The position numbers were made by a program, and so were the translations under genes. DNA of 18,337 nt, taken from positions 1 to 18,337 of the forward strand of contig JBGANK010000061.1 in the NCBI GenBank assembly GCA_044222395.1, in the 5' to 3' direction. The stretch's first letter is position 1. Each line of letters opens with the position of its first letter. The stretch comes from JAEUMD01 sp044222395 (GTDB taxonomy: Bacteria; Pseudomonadota; Alphaproteobacteria; Rhizobiales; Hyphomicrobiaceae). Of this stretch, positions 1-8,698 are shown one piece after another. The notes beneath the pieces are model-generated. The model was not told the DNA's origin. It saw nothing but the letters and a program-made list of their open reading frames with translations, and searched no databases.

Positions 1-248
<248 letters not shown>

Positions 249-312
249 TGCATCCTCACTCATTTTCATCCTGAGAGCAGCTGCCCCACATCGGCGCTGC
301 TCGAGTTTCAAT

Positions 313-648
313 TCACTTCCGCTCACAGCCCTGCTGCTTTTCCGGATCGTAGATGTCGGCGTATTTCTGGCCCTTCCAGCGCCACGCCCATTCGCCGTCC
401 GTGCGCTTTCGCGCGAACTGCGTGAACCAGTAGACCGAGCCCAGCACCATCAAGGCCCACGCGAGATAGCCGGCTACCGGCTTGGTCTCGCGCATCGCCA
501 GCATTACCGCCACCGAGAAGAACGTCACGACGAGAGCGAAGGCAAGGGTGGCCAGCCATCCCTGCCACGTCACGGGCGTCGCGCCGTAGCCGTGCGTCTT
601 GGGCTTGAACCAGAATTCGTTGCCGCTGCGCGTCATCTGTCGGTTCAC
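313..648 (-). CDS. Small two-helix membrane protein between sufB and sufC (function unknown)
   Basis: This 111-residue protein has two clear hydrophobic segments at about residues 28-51 and 57-78. They are flanked by a basic, Trp/Phe-containing N-terminus (around EFWFKPKTHGYG) and a polar, charged C-terminus (around KRTDGEWAWRWKGQKYADIY). The predicted start is GTG at 648, with AGGA four bases upstream. An in-frame ATG at 636 would remove four residues but has no better ribosome site. It lies 77 bases downstream of sufB and 64 bases upstream of sufC, on the same strand. From memory, alphaproteobacterial suf operons often carry an uncharacterised gene here, so position and orientation suggest a role with, or co-regulation with, Fe-S assembly. 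I recognise no catalytic motif. There is one Cys near the C-terminus (residue 108). Function is not assigned. Confidence 0.82.
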   Translation of the reverse strand: MNRQMTRSGNEFWFKPKTHGYGATPVTWQGWLATLAFALVVTFFSVAVMLAMRETKPVAGYLAWALMVLGSVYWFTQFARKRTDGEWAWRWKGQKYADIYDPEKQQGCERK

Positions 649-685
649 TCGTTCCTACTTGTTCAAGCTCGGCGTTGGGTCCTGG

Positions 686-708
686 ATGGCCGGGTCATGC
701 CCGGCCAT
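686..708. repeat. REP-like palindromic element in the suf operon
   Basis: A perfect 9-base inverted repeat, ATGGCCGGG (686-694) and CCCGGCCAT (700-708), encloses a five-base loop TCATG. It sits in the 77-base spacer between the sufB stop and the next gene. Read on the minus strand, the core and flanks resemble a dispersed intergenic palindrome that I know from Bradyrhizobium, Rhodopseudomonas and related genomes (GTCATGGCCGGG followed by its complement and a conserved CCATCC edge). It has no T-tract, so a simple intrinsic terminator is unlikely. In RNA it would form a stable hairpin that could protect upstream sufB mRNA or dampen expression of the genes after it. Confidence 0.75.
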
Positions 709-725
709 GACGTGGTGAGTCAGTC

Positions 726-2246
<1,521 letters not shown>

Positions 2247-2294
2247 CGTCCTCTCCTCGTCGTCAAAATTCTTGTAGAGCCCGGGAACCGCCGA

Positions 2295-3446
2295 TCATGC
2301 TACGTGGCGTTCGCCGTCGCGCATCCGCGTCACGCGCTGCCACGCGCCGAGCGTTGCGTTGATGTCTTCTTGGCGTGTCGCCCAGCCGAGGCTGAAGCGC
2401 ACAGCGCTCCTTGCGATATCGTCATTCAAGCCCATGGCTGCAAGCACCGGCGAGCGCGTCGTCTTGCCGGAGTGACAAGCCGCGCCCGCACTCACCGCAA
2501 AGCCCGCCAAATCGAGTGCGATCAGAACCGTTTCGGCCAAAGTGCCGCGCAAGGCCACAAGAGACGTGTTGACTAGGCGCGTGACGTTGGCTCCGATCAC
2601 TTCAAGTCCGGGCGTCGCTCTTGCAAGGCCCGCTTCCAAGGCATCGCGTAGCGCGGCCACCTCGGCGATCCGCCCCAGATCGTCCAAAGCGCACCGGCTG
2701 GCAGCGCCGAAGCCGGCGATGGCGGCGATGTTTTCGGTTCCAGCTCGCAGTCCTCGCTCCTGGCCGCCACCCGACAGCAACGGCGCGAGCGAGACATTGT
2801 GCCCGAGAACCAGCGCTCCGGCGCCTTGCGGACCGCCGATCTTGTGCGACGACACGATCAGATAATTGACGCCCCATGCGCGCACGTCGATCGGGATACG
2901 GCCGGCCGCCTGCACCGCGTCGACCAGCATCCGCACGCCCTTGGCTCGCGCGAGGTCGGCAATGGCAGCAATCGGCTGCACGATGCCGGTTTCGTTGTTG
3001 GCGTGCTGGACGGCAAGGAGCGTGTCGGACGTGTCCGCTTGTCCGTTCGCCGAGACCCTATCGAGAGTTTGCTCGAGCCCGGCGACATCGATCTGGCCGC
3101 TCGAGTCTACGGGCATGATCGTTACGCCGGCACCCGCCCGCTCGAGTGGAACAGTGATGCATGGATGCTCGACGGCGGAAACAACAACGTGACGCCAAGG
3201 CTGCCGCAGCACCCAATTGGCTGCCTCGGTCGCACCGCTGGTGAAGATCACGTCGCGAGGCGTGGCGCCGACCAGAGCAGCGACATCAGCGCGGGCATTC
3301 TCGATGGCCGCACGCGCCTGCCGGCCCTCGGCGTGGACCGAGGACGCATTGCCCGTGCACTCAAGAACGCGCAACATCGCCTCGCGCGCGGCGGGCCGCA
3401 GAGGTGCTGACGCGTTGTAGTCGAGATATGTCCGTACCGCGGTCAT
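2295..3446 (-). CDS. Class-I (IscS/NifS-like) cysteine desulfurase
   Basis: This PLP-dependent enzyme of 383 residues starts MTAVRTYLDYNASAPLRPAA. Features seen are His94 (AVEHP), Asp177 (LVDAVQ), the PLP-binding Lys202 in SSHKIGGPQGAGAL, the RAGTEN motif at 235-240, and the catalytic Cys324 in SAGAACHSGKT. It removes sulfur from cysteine, leaving alanine and an enzyme persulfide that feeds SufB. The start at 3446 is fixed by family alignment and by its ATGA overlap with the stop of the regulator gene, which implies translational coupling. The reading frame stays open further upstream, but that part lies inside the regulator gene. Alphaproteobacterial suf operons commonly have this IscS-like gene at the front and a SufS-type gene further down. 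The second copy would be outside this window. Whether it should be called iscS, nifS or sufS2 is a naming matter, so I leave the symbol blank. Confidence 0.95.
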   Translation of the reverse strand: MTAVRTYLDYNASAPLRPAAREAMLRVLECTGNASSVHAEGRQARAAIENARADVAALVGATPRDVIFTSGATEAANWVLRQPWRHVVVSAVEHPCITVPLERAGAGVTIMPVDSSGQIDVAGLEQTLDRVSANGQADTSDTLLAVQHANNETGIVQPIAAIADLARAKGVRMLVDAVQAAGRIPIDVRAWGVNYLIVSSHKIGGPQGAGALVLGHNVSLAPLLSGGGQERGLRAGTENIAAIAGFGAASRCALDDLGRIAEVAALRDALEAGLARATPGLEVIGANVTRLVNTSLVALRGTLAETVLIALDLAGFAVSAGAACHSGKTTRSPVLAAMGLNDDIARSAVRFSLGWATRQEDINATLGAWQRVTRMRDGERHVA

Positions 3447-3916
3447 TCGGCGATCATTTCCATCCCAGTCGCCACGCGAGGGTTCGACGTTGCCGAGGCG
3501 AGTTTTTCCTTGGGAATACCTTCGAGGACCTCGGCCAGACTGACGCTCCAGAGGAACGCTGCGATATGGCCGCCGAGGCCGCACCATAGGTTATGCGTCA
3601 AGCAACGCTCCTCGCCGAGGCAGCCGATGCCGCCGTCCATGCAGCGAGTCATTCGCGTCTCTTCCTCGACAGCAGCCATGATCTCGCCGACCGCAATCTC
3701 GGTTGCCGGGCGTCCGAGCCGATAGCCACCGGTGCGGCCGCGCGAGCTGTCGACCAGCCCGGCACGTCGCAATCGCAAGAAGATCTGCTCCAGGTATGAC
3801 AGCGAAAGCTGCTGTCGTTCGGCGATCTGCGACAGGGGAACTGCCGTTTCGCCCTGGTTCTTGGCGAGATCTGCCATCGCCATCACGGCGTAGCGGCCCT
3901 TCGTGTTCAACTCCAC
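3443..3916 (-). CDS. iscR: IscR-like Rrf2-family Fe-S sensing transcriptional regulator
   Basis: This 157-residue Rrf2 protein has an N-terminal winged helix (about residues 1-75: MELNTKGRYAVMAMADLA, then a recognition region near SLSYLEQIFLRLRRAGLV and a wing RGRTGGYRLG). A cysteine cluster follows at C92, C99 and C105 plus H108. E. coli IscR binds its [2Fe-2S] cluster with C92, C98, C104 and H107, so all four ligands are kept, with one extra residue between the first two. It is the first gene of the suf unit, and in this family the regulator senses Fe-S status and controls its own operon. The start is GTG at 3916, giving the canonical MELNTKGRYA beginning, with AGG eight bases upstream. The stop overlaps the desulfurase start (ATGA). 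An additional Cys112 follows the cluster ligands. Direct autoregulation is inferred. Confidence 0.93.
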   Translation of the reverse strand: MELNTKGRYAVMAMADLAKNQGETAVPLSQIAERQQLSLSYLEQIFLRLRRAGLVDSSRGRTGGYRLGRPATEIAVGEIMAAVEEETRMTRCMDGGIGCLGEERCLTHNLWCGLGGHIAAFLWSVSLAEVLEGIPKEKLASATSNPRVATGMEMIAE

Positions 3917-4066
3917 GACACACCTGCCCTATCTTCGCAAAACCAAATTCGCCTAGTCTCAGATCCGTCTTCGCCGCACTGTTACGCGCCGCGTGAAGAC
4001 ACTTGCATTGCGCACCCCACGTTGTGCTAAGAAGCGCGACCTGGCTGACAGATCGTCTCAGGCACG

Positions 4067-4094
4067 TTGCACTTCTTTCGAACCGTTCTAAAAA
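4067..4094 (+). promoter_or_regulatory. Candidate sigma-70-type promoter overlapping the Irr-box-like site
   Basis: TTGCAC at 4067-4072 and TAAAAA at 4089-4094 are separated by 16 bases, a tolerable fit to a sigma-70 promoter pointing toward the alpha/beta hydrolase. The Irr-box-like palindrome lies across the spacer and -10 element, which would suit repression. The hydrolase start is some 350 bases further on, so a link to that gene is weak. The match could be chance. Confidence 0.25.
4076..4092. promoter_or_regulatory. Irr-box (iron control element)-like palindrome upstream of the suf operon
   Basis: TTTCGAA, a three-base CCG spacer, then TTCTAAA form a 7-3-7 interrupted palindrome with six of seven positions paired. 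The iron control element recognised by Irr in Rhizobiales is, as I recall it, TTTAGAA-N3-TTCTAAA, so this site differs at one of 14 defined positions. Irr is a Fur-family, haem-responsive regulator, and suf operons are reported members of Irr regulons in this group. The site lies 160 bases upstream of the regulator's GTG start, in the divergent promoter region. The motif is seen; Irr binding is inferred. Confidence 0.5.
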
Positions 4095-4449
4095 CGTGCA
4101 GGGACTATGGAAATTCCGATCAGTGAAGTCAAGTATTATGCGCAGCCGATGCCGCTTTTGTCGCAGCGCGGCGCGGATCGGGGCCCACCGTGCAAAAGCA
4201 CTCGCTCAATTTTGGTGCGGCCTAGCTGCCAACCGCTGACGGTGGAAGGCCGTAACCGTATACCCGCGGGAAACACGATCAAGCCGGAACCACATCAAAG
4301 ATGCTGCCGGGCAGGGGATCATCCGGCGACCGATGGAGTTCGTGTCGGCTGGTTTGCCGCCTCGCCTGATAGCCACCGCGTCAGATCGCCCACACTCTTG
4401 TCACGTTAGACCACCCGCACACCAGTTCTTGGACAACAGACGGAATGAC

Positions 4450-5229
4450 ATGCCTGAGTTGATCATCAATGGGCCGGAAGGCCGCCGCATCGAGGCCCGC
4501 TATCACCACGAGGGCCGCTCAGACAGCCCGATCGCGCTGGTGCTGCACCCGCATCCTCAGTTCGGCGGCACCATGAACAACCAAGTGGTCTATGCGCTCT
4601 ACCACACGTTCGCTGCGCGCGGATTCTCGGTTCTGCGTTTCAATTTCCGCGGCGTCGGCCGCAGCCAGGGCTATTGGGATGGTGGCCCAGGCGAGCTTGC
4701 TGATGCCGCCTGCGCGCTCGATTGGCTGCAGCTCGTCAAGCCGGATGCAAAGTGCTGCTGGATCGCGGGCGTTTCGTTCGGCACCTGGATCGCCATGCAG
4801 CTGCTGATGTGCCGGCCCGAGATCGACGGCTTCGTGTGCGTGGCGCCACCTTCAAACCTCTATGACTTCTCGTTCCTGGCACCATGCCCGTCCTCGGGCC
4901 TGATGATCAATGGTGACAAGGATCGCGTCGTGCCGTCGGCTTCGGTGGCCGATCTCGCGTCCAAACTGAAGACGCAGCGCGGCATCAAGATCGATCATGA
5001 GATCGTGCCTGGTGCCAACCACTTCTTCGAAAACAAGATCGACGAACTGACGGCGGTGGTCGGCAGCTATGTCGATATGCGTTTGGCCAAGGATGCGGAA
5101 GAGCGCGAAACGCGGCGCGCGCGGGAGAAGGAGCGCGAGCTGGCACGCGAGCGGGAGCGTGCGGCGGAAGCCGAGGAAGCGATGGCGGATGTGGGCGGCG
5201 ACGCCGAAAGTGATGAGGGCGATGAGTAA
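4450..5229 (+). CDS. Alpha/beta hydrolase (COG2945-like) with a charged C-terminal tail
   Basis: This 259-residue protein has an alpha/beta-hydrolase fold from about residue 1 to 212. Landmarks are HPHPQFGGTMNN (33-44), FNFRGVGRSQG (65-74), the nucleophile elbow GVSFG with Ser109, a likely acid Asp158 in NGDKDRVVP, and catalytic His191 in GANHFF. This matches the small family of predicted alpha/beta hydrolases common in Alphaproteobacteria, whose substrates are unknown. The start at 4450 gives MPELIINGPEGRRIEARY, the normal N-terminus of the family, with GGA five bases upstream. Residues 213-259 form an unusually charged extension, first rich in Arg and Glu and then acidic, which probably continues as a long helix ending in a disordered acidic tip. 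It has no evident operon partner upstream. The M28 genes follow on the same strand after 140 bases. A short inverted repeat follows the stop. Confidence 0.88.
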   Translation: MPELIINGPEGRRIEARYHHEGRSDSPIALVLHPHPQFGGTMNNQVVYALYHTFAARGFSVLRFNFRGVGRSQGYWDGGPGELADAACALDWLQLVKPDAKCCWIAGVSFGTWIAMQLLMCRPEIDGFVCVAPPSNLYDFSFLAPCPSSGLMINGDKDRVVPSASVADLASKLKTQRGIKIDHEIVPGANHFFENKIDELTAVVGSYVDMRLAKDAEERETRRAREKERELARERERAAEAEEAMADVGGDAESDEGDE

Positions 5230-5273
5230 AAGCGCGGGCAGCCACGTCCCATGGCTAACCGCGATTAATGACG

Positions 5274-5292
5274 TTCCTTAAGCGGAAAGGAA
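5274..5292 (+). terminator. Weak hairpin after the alpha/beta hydrolase gene
   Basis: TTCCTT (5274-5279) and AAGGAA (5287-5292) can pair around a seven-base loop, about 45 bases past the hydrolase stop codon. The stem is AT-rich, six pairs long and has no following T-tract, so it is at best a weak terminator or processing site. It does mark the spacer between the hydrolase and the first M28 gene. Confidence 0.2.
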
Positions 5293-5369
5293 GATACGAC
5301 ACCTAGAGTTGTGCCAAGGTCAGATCGCCGAAATGGTGGTGAGGCTGGCGAATTCCGAGGGTCGTTTTC

Positions 5370-6383
5370 ATGCTGTACCTTGCAGCGCTGGTGGTTGCCA
5401 TCGCGGCGGTGCTTGCGGTGGCGGGCTACATGATCGTGCTGCCCTTGCAGCCGCATGATGGGACATTTCCGGAGCCCAGCGCTGAGGATCAGGACAGGGC
5501 GCGACGACTGCGCGCGCATGTCACTGCGGTCGCATCGGTGCCGCACAACATCGACCACTATCGCGCGCTGGAAGCCGCTGCCTGTTACATCGAGCAGCAG
5601 CTGCAGGAGATGGGCCACACGCCGTTGATGCACGAGTATGTGGTCGACGAACGGCCTGTCCGCAACATCGAGATCATCCTGCCCGCTCAGTCTGTTGCGT
5701 CTGTTACGGGGGGCGACCGTCGAGCCCCCGCAAGCACCCTGGTGGTCGGCGCGCACTACGATTCCCCCGACGACAGCCCGGGCGCCAACGACAACGGCAC
5801 CGGCGTCGCCGCCCTCATCGAGATCGCACGTGAACTCAGCCGCGCGCCCATTGCCGGCCAGCAGCTCGACATCCGGCTCGTATTCTTCGTCAACGAGGAA
5901 GCGCCCTACGGCAAGACAGACGCCATGGGCAGCCTGCGACACGCGCAGATGCTCAAGGAGACCGGCGTGCCGGTGACGGGCATGATTGCTCTGGAGACGT
6001 TGGGCTACTTCTCAAATGAGCCTAACTCGCAAAGCTATCCGCCGCCGTTCGGGTTGATCTATCCAGCGAAGGGGAACTTCGTTGCGTTCGTCGGGCTGCC
6101 CGGTGCGCGGCGCCTGGTCGGAAGGTGCCTCAAGGCGTTCCGTATGAGCGGAGCCTTTCCCTCGATCGGCGGCGTTGCTCCGGGATTCATCCCGGGCATC
6201 GATCTGTCGGATCACTGGGCCTATGACCACTGCGGCTTTCCGGCTCTGATGGTCACGGACACCGCGCCGTTCCGCAATCCCTACTATCACACGCGCGGGG
6301 ATCTGCCCGAAACCGTGGACTATCAAAGTCTCGCCCGCATCACCTCCGGACTCACACGCATGGTGGCCACGATTGCACGCTGA
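5370..6383 (+). CDS. Membrane-anchored M28-family zinc peptidase (copy 1 of a tandem pair)
   Basis: This 337-residue protein has an N-terminal hydrophobic helix (about residues 1-26), which is probably a signal anchor placing the catalytic domain in the periplasm. M28 metallopeptidase motifs appear in order: His129 in GAHYDS, Asp141 in GANDNGTG, Glu176-Glu177 in VNEEAP (general base plus zinc ligand), Glu209 in ALETLGY where many M28 enzymes have Asp, Asp281-His282 in SDHW, and His307 in YYHTRGD. Family members are aminopeptidases or related amide hydrolases with two metal ions. The exact substrate is not predictable. The ATG at 5370 has GAGGG eight bases upstream. The gene is followed 60 bases later by a clear paralogue in the same orientation, so the pair probably arose by tandem duplication and is co-transcribed. 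Confidence 0.9.
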   Translation: MLYLAALVVAIAAVLAVAGYMIVLPLQPHDGTFPEPSAEDQDRARRLRAHVTAVASVPHNIDHYRALEAAACYIEQQLQEMGHTPLMHEYVVDERPVRNIEIILPAQSVASVTGGDRRAPASTLVVGAHYDSPDDSPGANDNGTGVAALIEIARELSRAPIAGQQLDIRLVFFVNEEAPYGKTDAMGSLRHAQMLKETGVPVTGMIALETLGYFSNEPNSQSYPPPFGLIYPAKGNFVAFVGLPGARRLVGRCLKAFRMSGAFPSIGGVAPGFIPGIDLSDHWAYDHCGFPALMVTDTAPFRNPYYHTRGDLPETVDYQSLARITSGLTRMVATIAR

Positions 6384-6443
6384 GAGGCACGTGCGCTAAG
6401 TCTTCCCGGGAGCCACCTACCACCACAAGGCAGGGCTAACTGG

Positions 6444-7442
6444 ATGAAGCGCGCAGCGCGTCTCGTGGGACTCATCGCGGCGGTTCTCGCCGCCGTCGTG
6501 GCTGCCATCGCTTGGGGCATGCTCTGGGTTCCGGGCACACGATACGATGGCCGTCTCCCATCACTGACCGGCGAGGAGCGCGATCTTGCAACTCGACTGG
6601 CGCGCCATGTCGACGCGATCGCGAGCCGGCCGCACAATACCTCGCACCCCGATGCGCTCGCAGATGCCCGTCGCTACATCGAGCGTACGCTATCTGAACT
6701 CGGCTTCAAGCCGGAGGCTCAGACCTACGTCGCCGGCGGCGTGACGGTCGCAAACATCTGGGTGACGATGCCGGCGGCAAAGGCACACAGCGATGCCCCG
6801 GTATTGGTCGTCGGCGCGCATTACGATTCAGCCGGCATCGCGCCTGGTGCCAACGACAACGGCACCGGCACCGCCGCAGTCCTCGAACTCGCCCGTCTCC
6901 TGCAGTCCATGCCACCGAGCCCGATCGAGATCCGACTCGTGCTGTTCGTCAACGAGGAGCCGCCCTGGTTCGAAACGCCGCTGATGGGCAGCCGCCAATA
7001 CGCGCGCCTGCTTGCCGAGGAGAAGCGCAGCGTTCTCGGCATGATCTCGCTGGAGACGCTCGGCTGCTTCTTCGACGAAGAAGGCACGCAGTCCGTTCCC
7101 GCGCCGCTCGGCCTGGCAATCCCGACGAAAGCCAACTTCATCGCGTTCGTGGCATTGCCCAACTCGCGCGCCTTCATGCACCGGGTGATCGGCTCGTTCC
7201 GGTCCAGTACCCAGTTTCCGACGATCGGCGGCGTGGGCCCCAGATCGATCCGAGGATTGGCTTGGTCCGATCACGCCCCCTTCGACGAGCTGGGCTACCC
7301 GGCGCTCATGATCACGGACACCGCGCTGTTCCGCTATGTCCATTACCACATGCCGACGGACACGGCCGACAAGGTCAACTTCGAAAAGCTGTCGCGCATC
7401 ACCAAGGGTATCGAGCGCGTCGTGCGCGATCTGGCGCGATGA
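6444..7442 (+). CDS. Membrane-anchored M28-family zinc peptidase (copy 2 of a tandem pair)
   Basis: This 332-residue paralogue of the preceding gene has the same layout: an N-terminal membrane helix (about residues 7-29), then the M28 domain. Catalytic and metal positions are all kept: His126 in GAHYDS, Asp138 in GANDNGTG, Glu171-Glu172 in VNEEPP, Glu204 in SLETLGC, Asp276-His277 in SDHAPF, and His302 in YHMPTD. The two proteins also share the GxLPS/PEPS-like entry region, xPHN (63-65), MGSxxxAxxL (181-190), FPTIGGV/FPSIGGV and the PALMxTDTAxFR block. The loops between the metal motifs have diverged, which may mean different substrates. The start at 6444 has a modest AGGG site about nine bases upstream. 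The gene converges on anmK with a gap of only 50 bases and no clear terminator. Confidence 0.9.
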   Translation: MKRAARLVGLIAAVLAAVVAAIAWGMLWVPGTRYDGRLPSLTGEERDLATRLARHVDAIASRPHNTSHPDALADARRYIERTLSELGFKPEAQTYVAGGVTVANIWVTMPAAKAHSDAPVLVVGAHYDSAGIAPGANDNGTGTAAVLELARLLQSMPPSPIEIRLVLFVNEEPPWFETPLMGSRQYARLLAEEKRSVLGMISLETLGCFFDEEGTQSVPAPLGLAIPTKANFIAFVALPNSRAFMHRVIGSFRSSTQFPTIGGVGPRSIRGLAWSDHAPFDELGYPALMITDTALFRYVHYHMPTDTADKVNFEKLSRITKGIERVVRDLAR

Positions 7443-7492
7443 CGCGCTATCTTCGGCGTTGCCGTGCGCAGCTCGAGCCGTCGCCGTGATGC

Positions 7493-8614
7493 TCATGGCC
7501 GTGCGATGATGCCGCCGCAGGTCGGCCCGGGGACGCCGGTGGTGCCCGGAAAGGTCAGCGGCAGGCCTTCAAGCGCGCGCACGGCGAGATAGGCCCATGC
7601 CTCCGCCTCGATCGCATCGCCGTTGAGACCCAGCGCCTCGATCGGCACGACGGCGTTCTCGACCCGCTCGGCCAGACGCGTCATGATCGCGCGATTCTTG
7701 CGTCCCCCGCCGCACACGATCCAGATGGCCGGCTCCTGCGGGAAATGCTCGCGCGCCCGGGCGATGCTCTCGGCTGTCAATGCCGCCAGCGTCGCGGCTC
7801 CGGTGGTCAGCGGCATTGCCGAGAATGGCGCCATGGAAAACGCATTTCGATCGAGTGACTTCGGCGGCGGCTCGATAAAGTAGTGCGCCTTCAGCACCTC
7901 GTGCAGAACCGCCTCGTCCGCTTGCCCGTTGAGCGCCGTCTCGCCGTCCGCATCATAAGCCGTTGCGGCGTGCTTGAGCATCCAGTCGTCGATCAGCGCA
8001 TTGCCGGGACCCGTATCGAAGGCGATCAGCTCGCCGTGGCTGCCGACATAGGTGACGTTGGCGACGCCTCCGATGTTGACGAATGCTGCCGGACGCTTGC
8101 CGAGCCTGATGCCCAGCGCCTGGTGATAGACCGGCACCAGAGGAGCGCCCTCGCCGCCCGCCTGCACGTCGGCTGCGCGCATATCAAAGACGACGGGAAT
8201 TCCGGTTGCCGCAGCAAGGCGCGCGCCGTCGCCGATCTGCACCGTCAGCCGCCGCTCCGGCGCGTGCAGGACCGTGTGGCCATGGAAGCCGATAACATCG
8301 ATGCTCGCCCGTGCAAGCTGCGTATCCTCGAGAAAGTGCGCGACGGCCTCGGCGTGCAGATCCGTCAAGTATTGTTCCGCAATTCGCAAGGCCCCCGGGC
8401 GCTCGTCGCGCGCTCGCACCTCCCGCGCCGCCGCCGCTGCCTCACGCAGCCTGCCCCGGAATGCCTCCGAAAAAGGAAACGTGAACGACGGGCCATGGCG
8501 CAGCTCGGCCTGTCCGTCGGTCTCGATCAGGGCGACGTCGATCCCATCCATCGAGGTGCCGCTCATCAAGCCAATTGCGCGCTTCAGCTTGCCCAATCCG
8601 CCAAACCTCTGCAT
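7493..8614 (-). CDS. anmK: Anhydro-N-acetylmuramic acid kinase
   Basis: AnmK phosphorylates 1,6-anhydro-MurNAc released during peptidoglycan turnover and opens its anhydro ring to give MurNAc-6-phosphate. It is a cytoplasmic step of cell-wall recycling. The predicted protein is 373 residues, close to the family norm of about 370. The N-terminal sugar-kinase motif GLMSGTSMDGIDVAL (15-29), GFHGHTVLH (109-117), FVNIGGVANVTYV (178-190) and FDTGPGNALIDDW (199-211) are diagnostic, and a glycine-rich nucleotide-binding segment WIVCGGGRKN follows. The ATG at 8614 was chosen because it leaves a normal short leader before the kinase motif. The frame is open further upstream, but that part overlaps tyrS on the other strand. 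The ribosome site is weak. The gene diverges from tyrS across 84 bases, a pairing I recall from other Rhizobiales. Confidence 0.96.
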   Translation of the reverse strand: MQRFGGLGKLKRAIGLMSGTSMDGIDVALIETDGQAELRHGPSFTFPFSEAFRGRLREAAAAAREVRARDERPGALRIAEQYLTDLHAEAVAHFLEDTQLARASIDVIGFHGHTVLHAPERRLTVQIGDGARLAAATGIPVVFDMRAADVQAGGEGAPLVPVYHQALGIRLGKRPAAFVNIGGVANVTYVGSHGELIAFDTGPGNALIDDWMLKHAATAYDADGETALNGQADEAVLHEVLKAHYFIEPPPKSLDRNAFSMAPFSAMPLTTGAATLAALTAESIARAREHFPQEPAIWIVCGGGRKNRAIMTRLAERVENAVVPIEALGLNGDAIEAEAWAYLAVRALEGLPLTFPGTTGVPGPTCGGIIARP

Positions 8615-8698
8615 GGTGCCGCCCAATCCGGCGACCCTACACCAATTCGACCTGCCGCGCCCGGATGAATTCGCAGCAACGACAGCAGAAGCAACCCG
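8615..8698. promoter_or_regulatory. 84-base divergent promoter region between anmK and tyrS
   Basis: Both genes start at the edges of this interval and point away from it, so it must hold both promoters unless they lie inside the coding ends. I see no convincing paired -35 and -10 boxes on either strand. No T-box-like structure or leader hairpin for tyrS is evident, and there is little room for one. The position is seen and the promoter role is inferred. Confidence 0.4.

Larger units (their letters stand above)
3917..4449. other. 533-base divergent intergenic region between the suf operon and the alpha/beta hydrolase
   Basis: This region should hold the suf operon promoter on the minus strand and may hold a promoter for the hydrolase gene on the plus strand. 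It contains the Irr-box-like palindrome at 4076-4092 and a candidate plus-strand promoter at 4067-4094. An open frame at 4107-4409 begins with MEIPISEVKYYAQP after a plausible AGGGA ribosome site. Its remaining residues look like non-coding translation, and I do not call it a gene. I found no tRNA, terminator or clear IscR site by eye. The half nearest the suf genes is less GC-rich than the flanking genes, as expected of a regulatory region. Confidence 0.6.

Noticed and set aside
2799..3410. Open frame antisense to the cysteine desulfurase
   Set aside because: It overlaps a gene with every catalytic residue intact, has no plausible protein motif and no separate ribosome site of note.
4107..4409. 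Possible 100-codon gene in the suf/hydrolase intergenic region, with an AGGGA site before ATG
   Set aside because: Only the first 15 residues look protein-like. The rest is Arg/Pro/Ser-rich without a domain or typical codon bias. It could be a short leader peptide, but the sequence gives no support.
5265..5942. Open frame antisense to the first M28 gene
   Set aside because: It is a shadow of the M28 coding frame and its translation is low in hydrophobic core patterning.
7443..7492. Terminator between the second M28 gene and anmK
   Set aside because: Only scattered four-base complementary runs are present in the 50-base convergent gap, with no convincing stem and T-tract.
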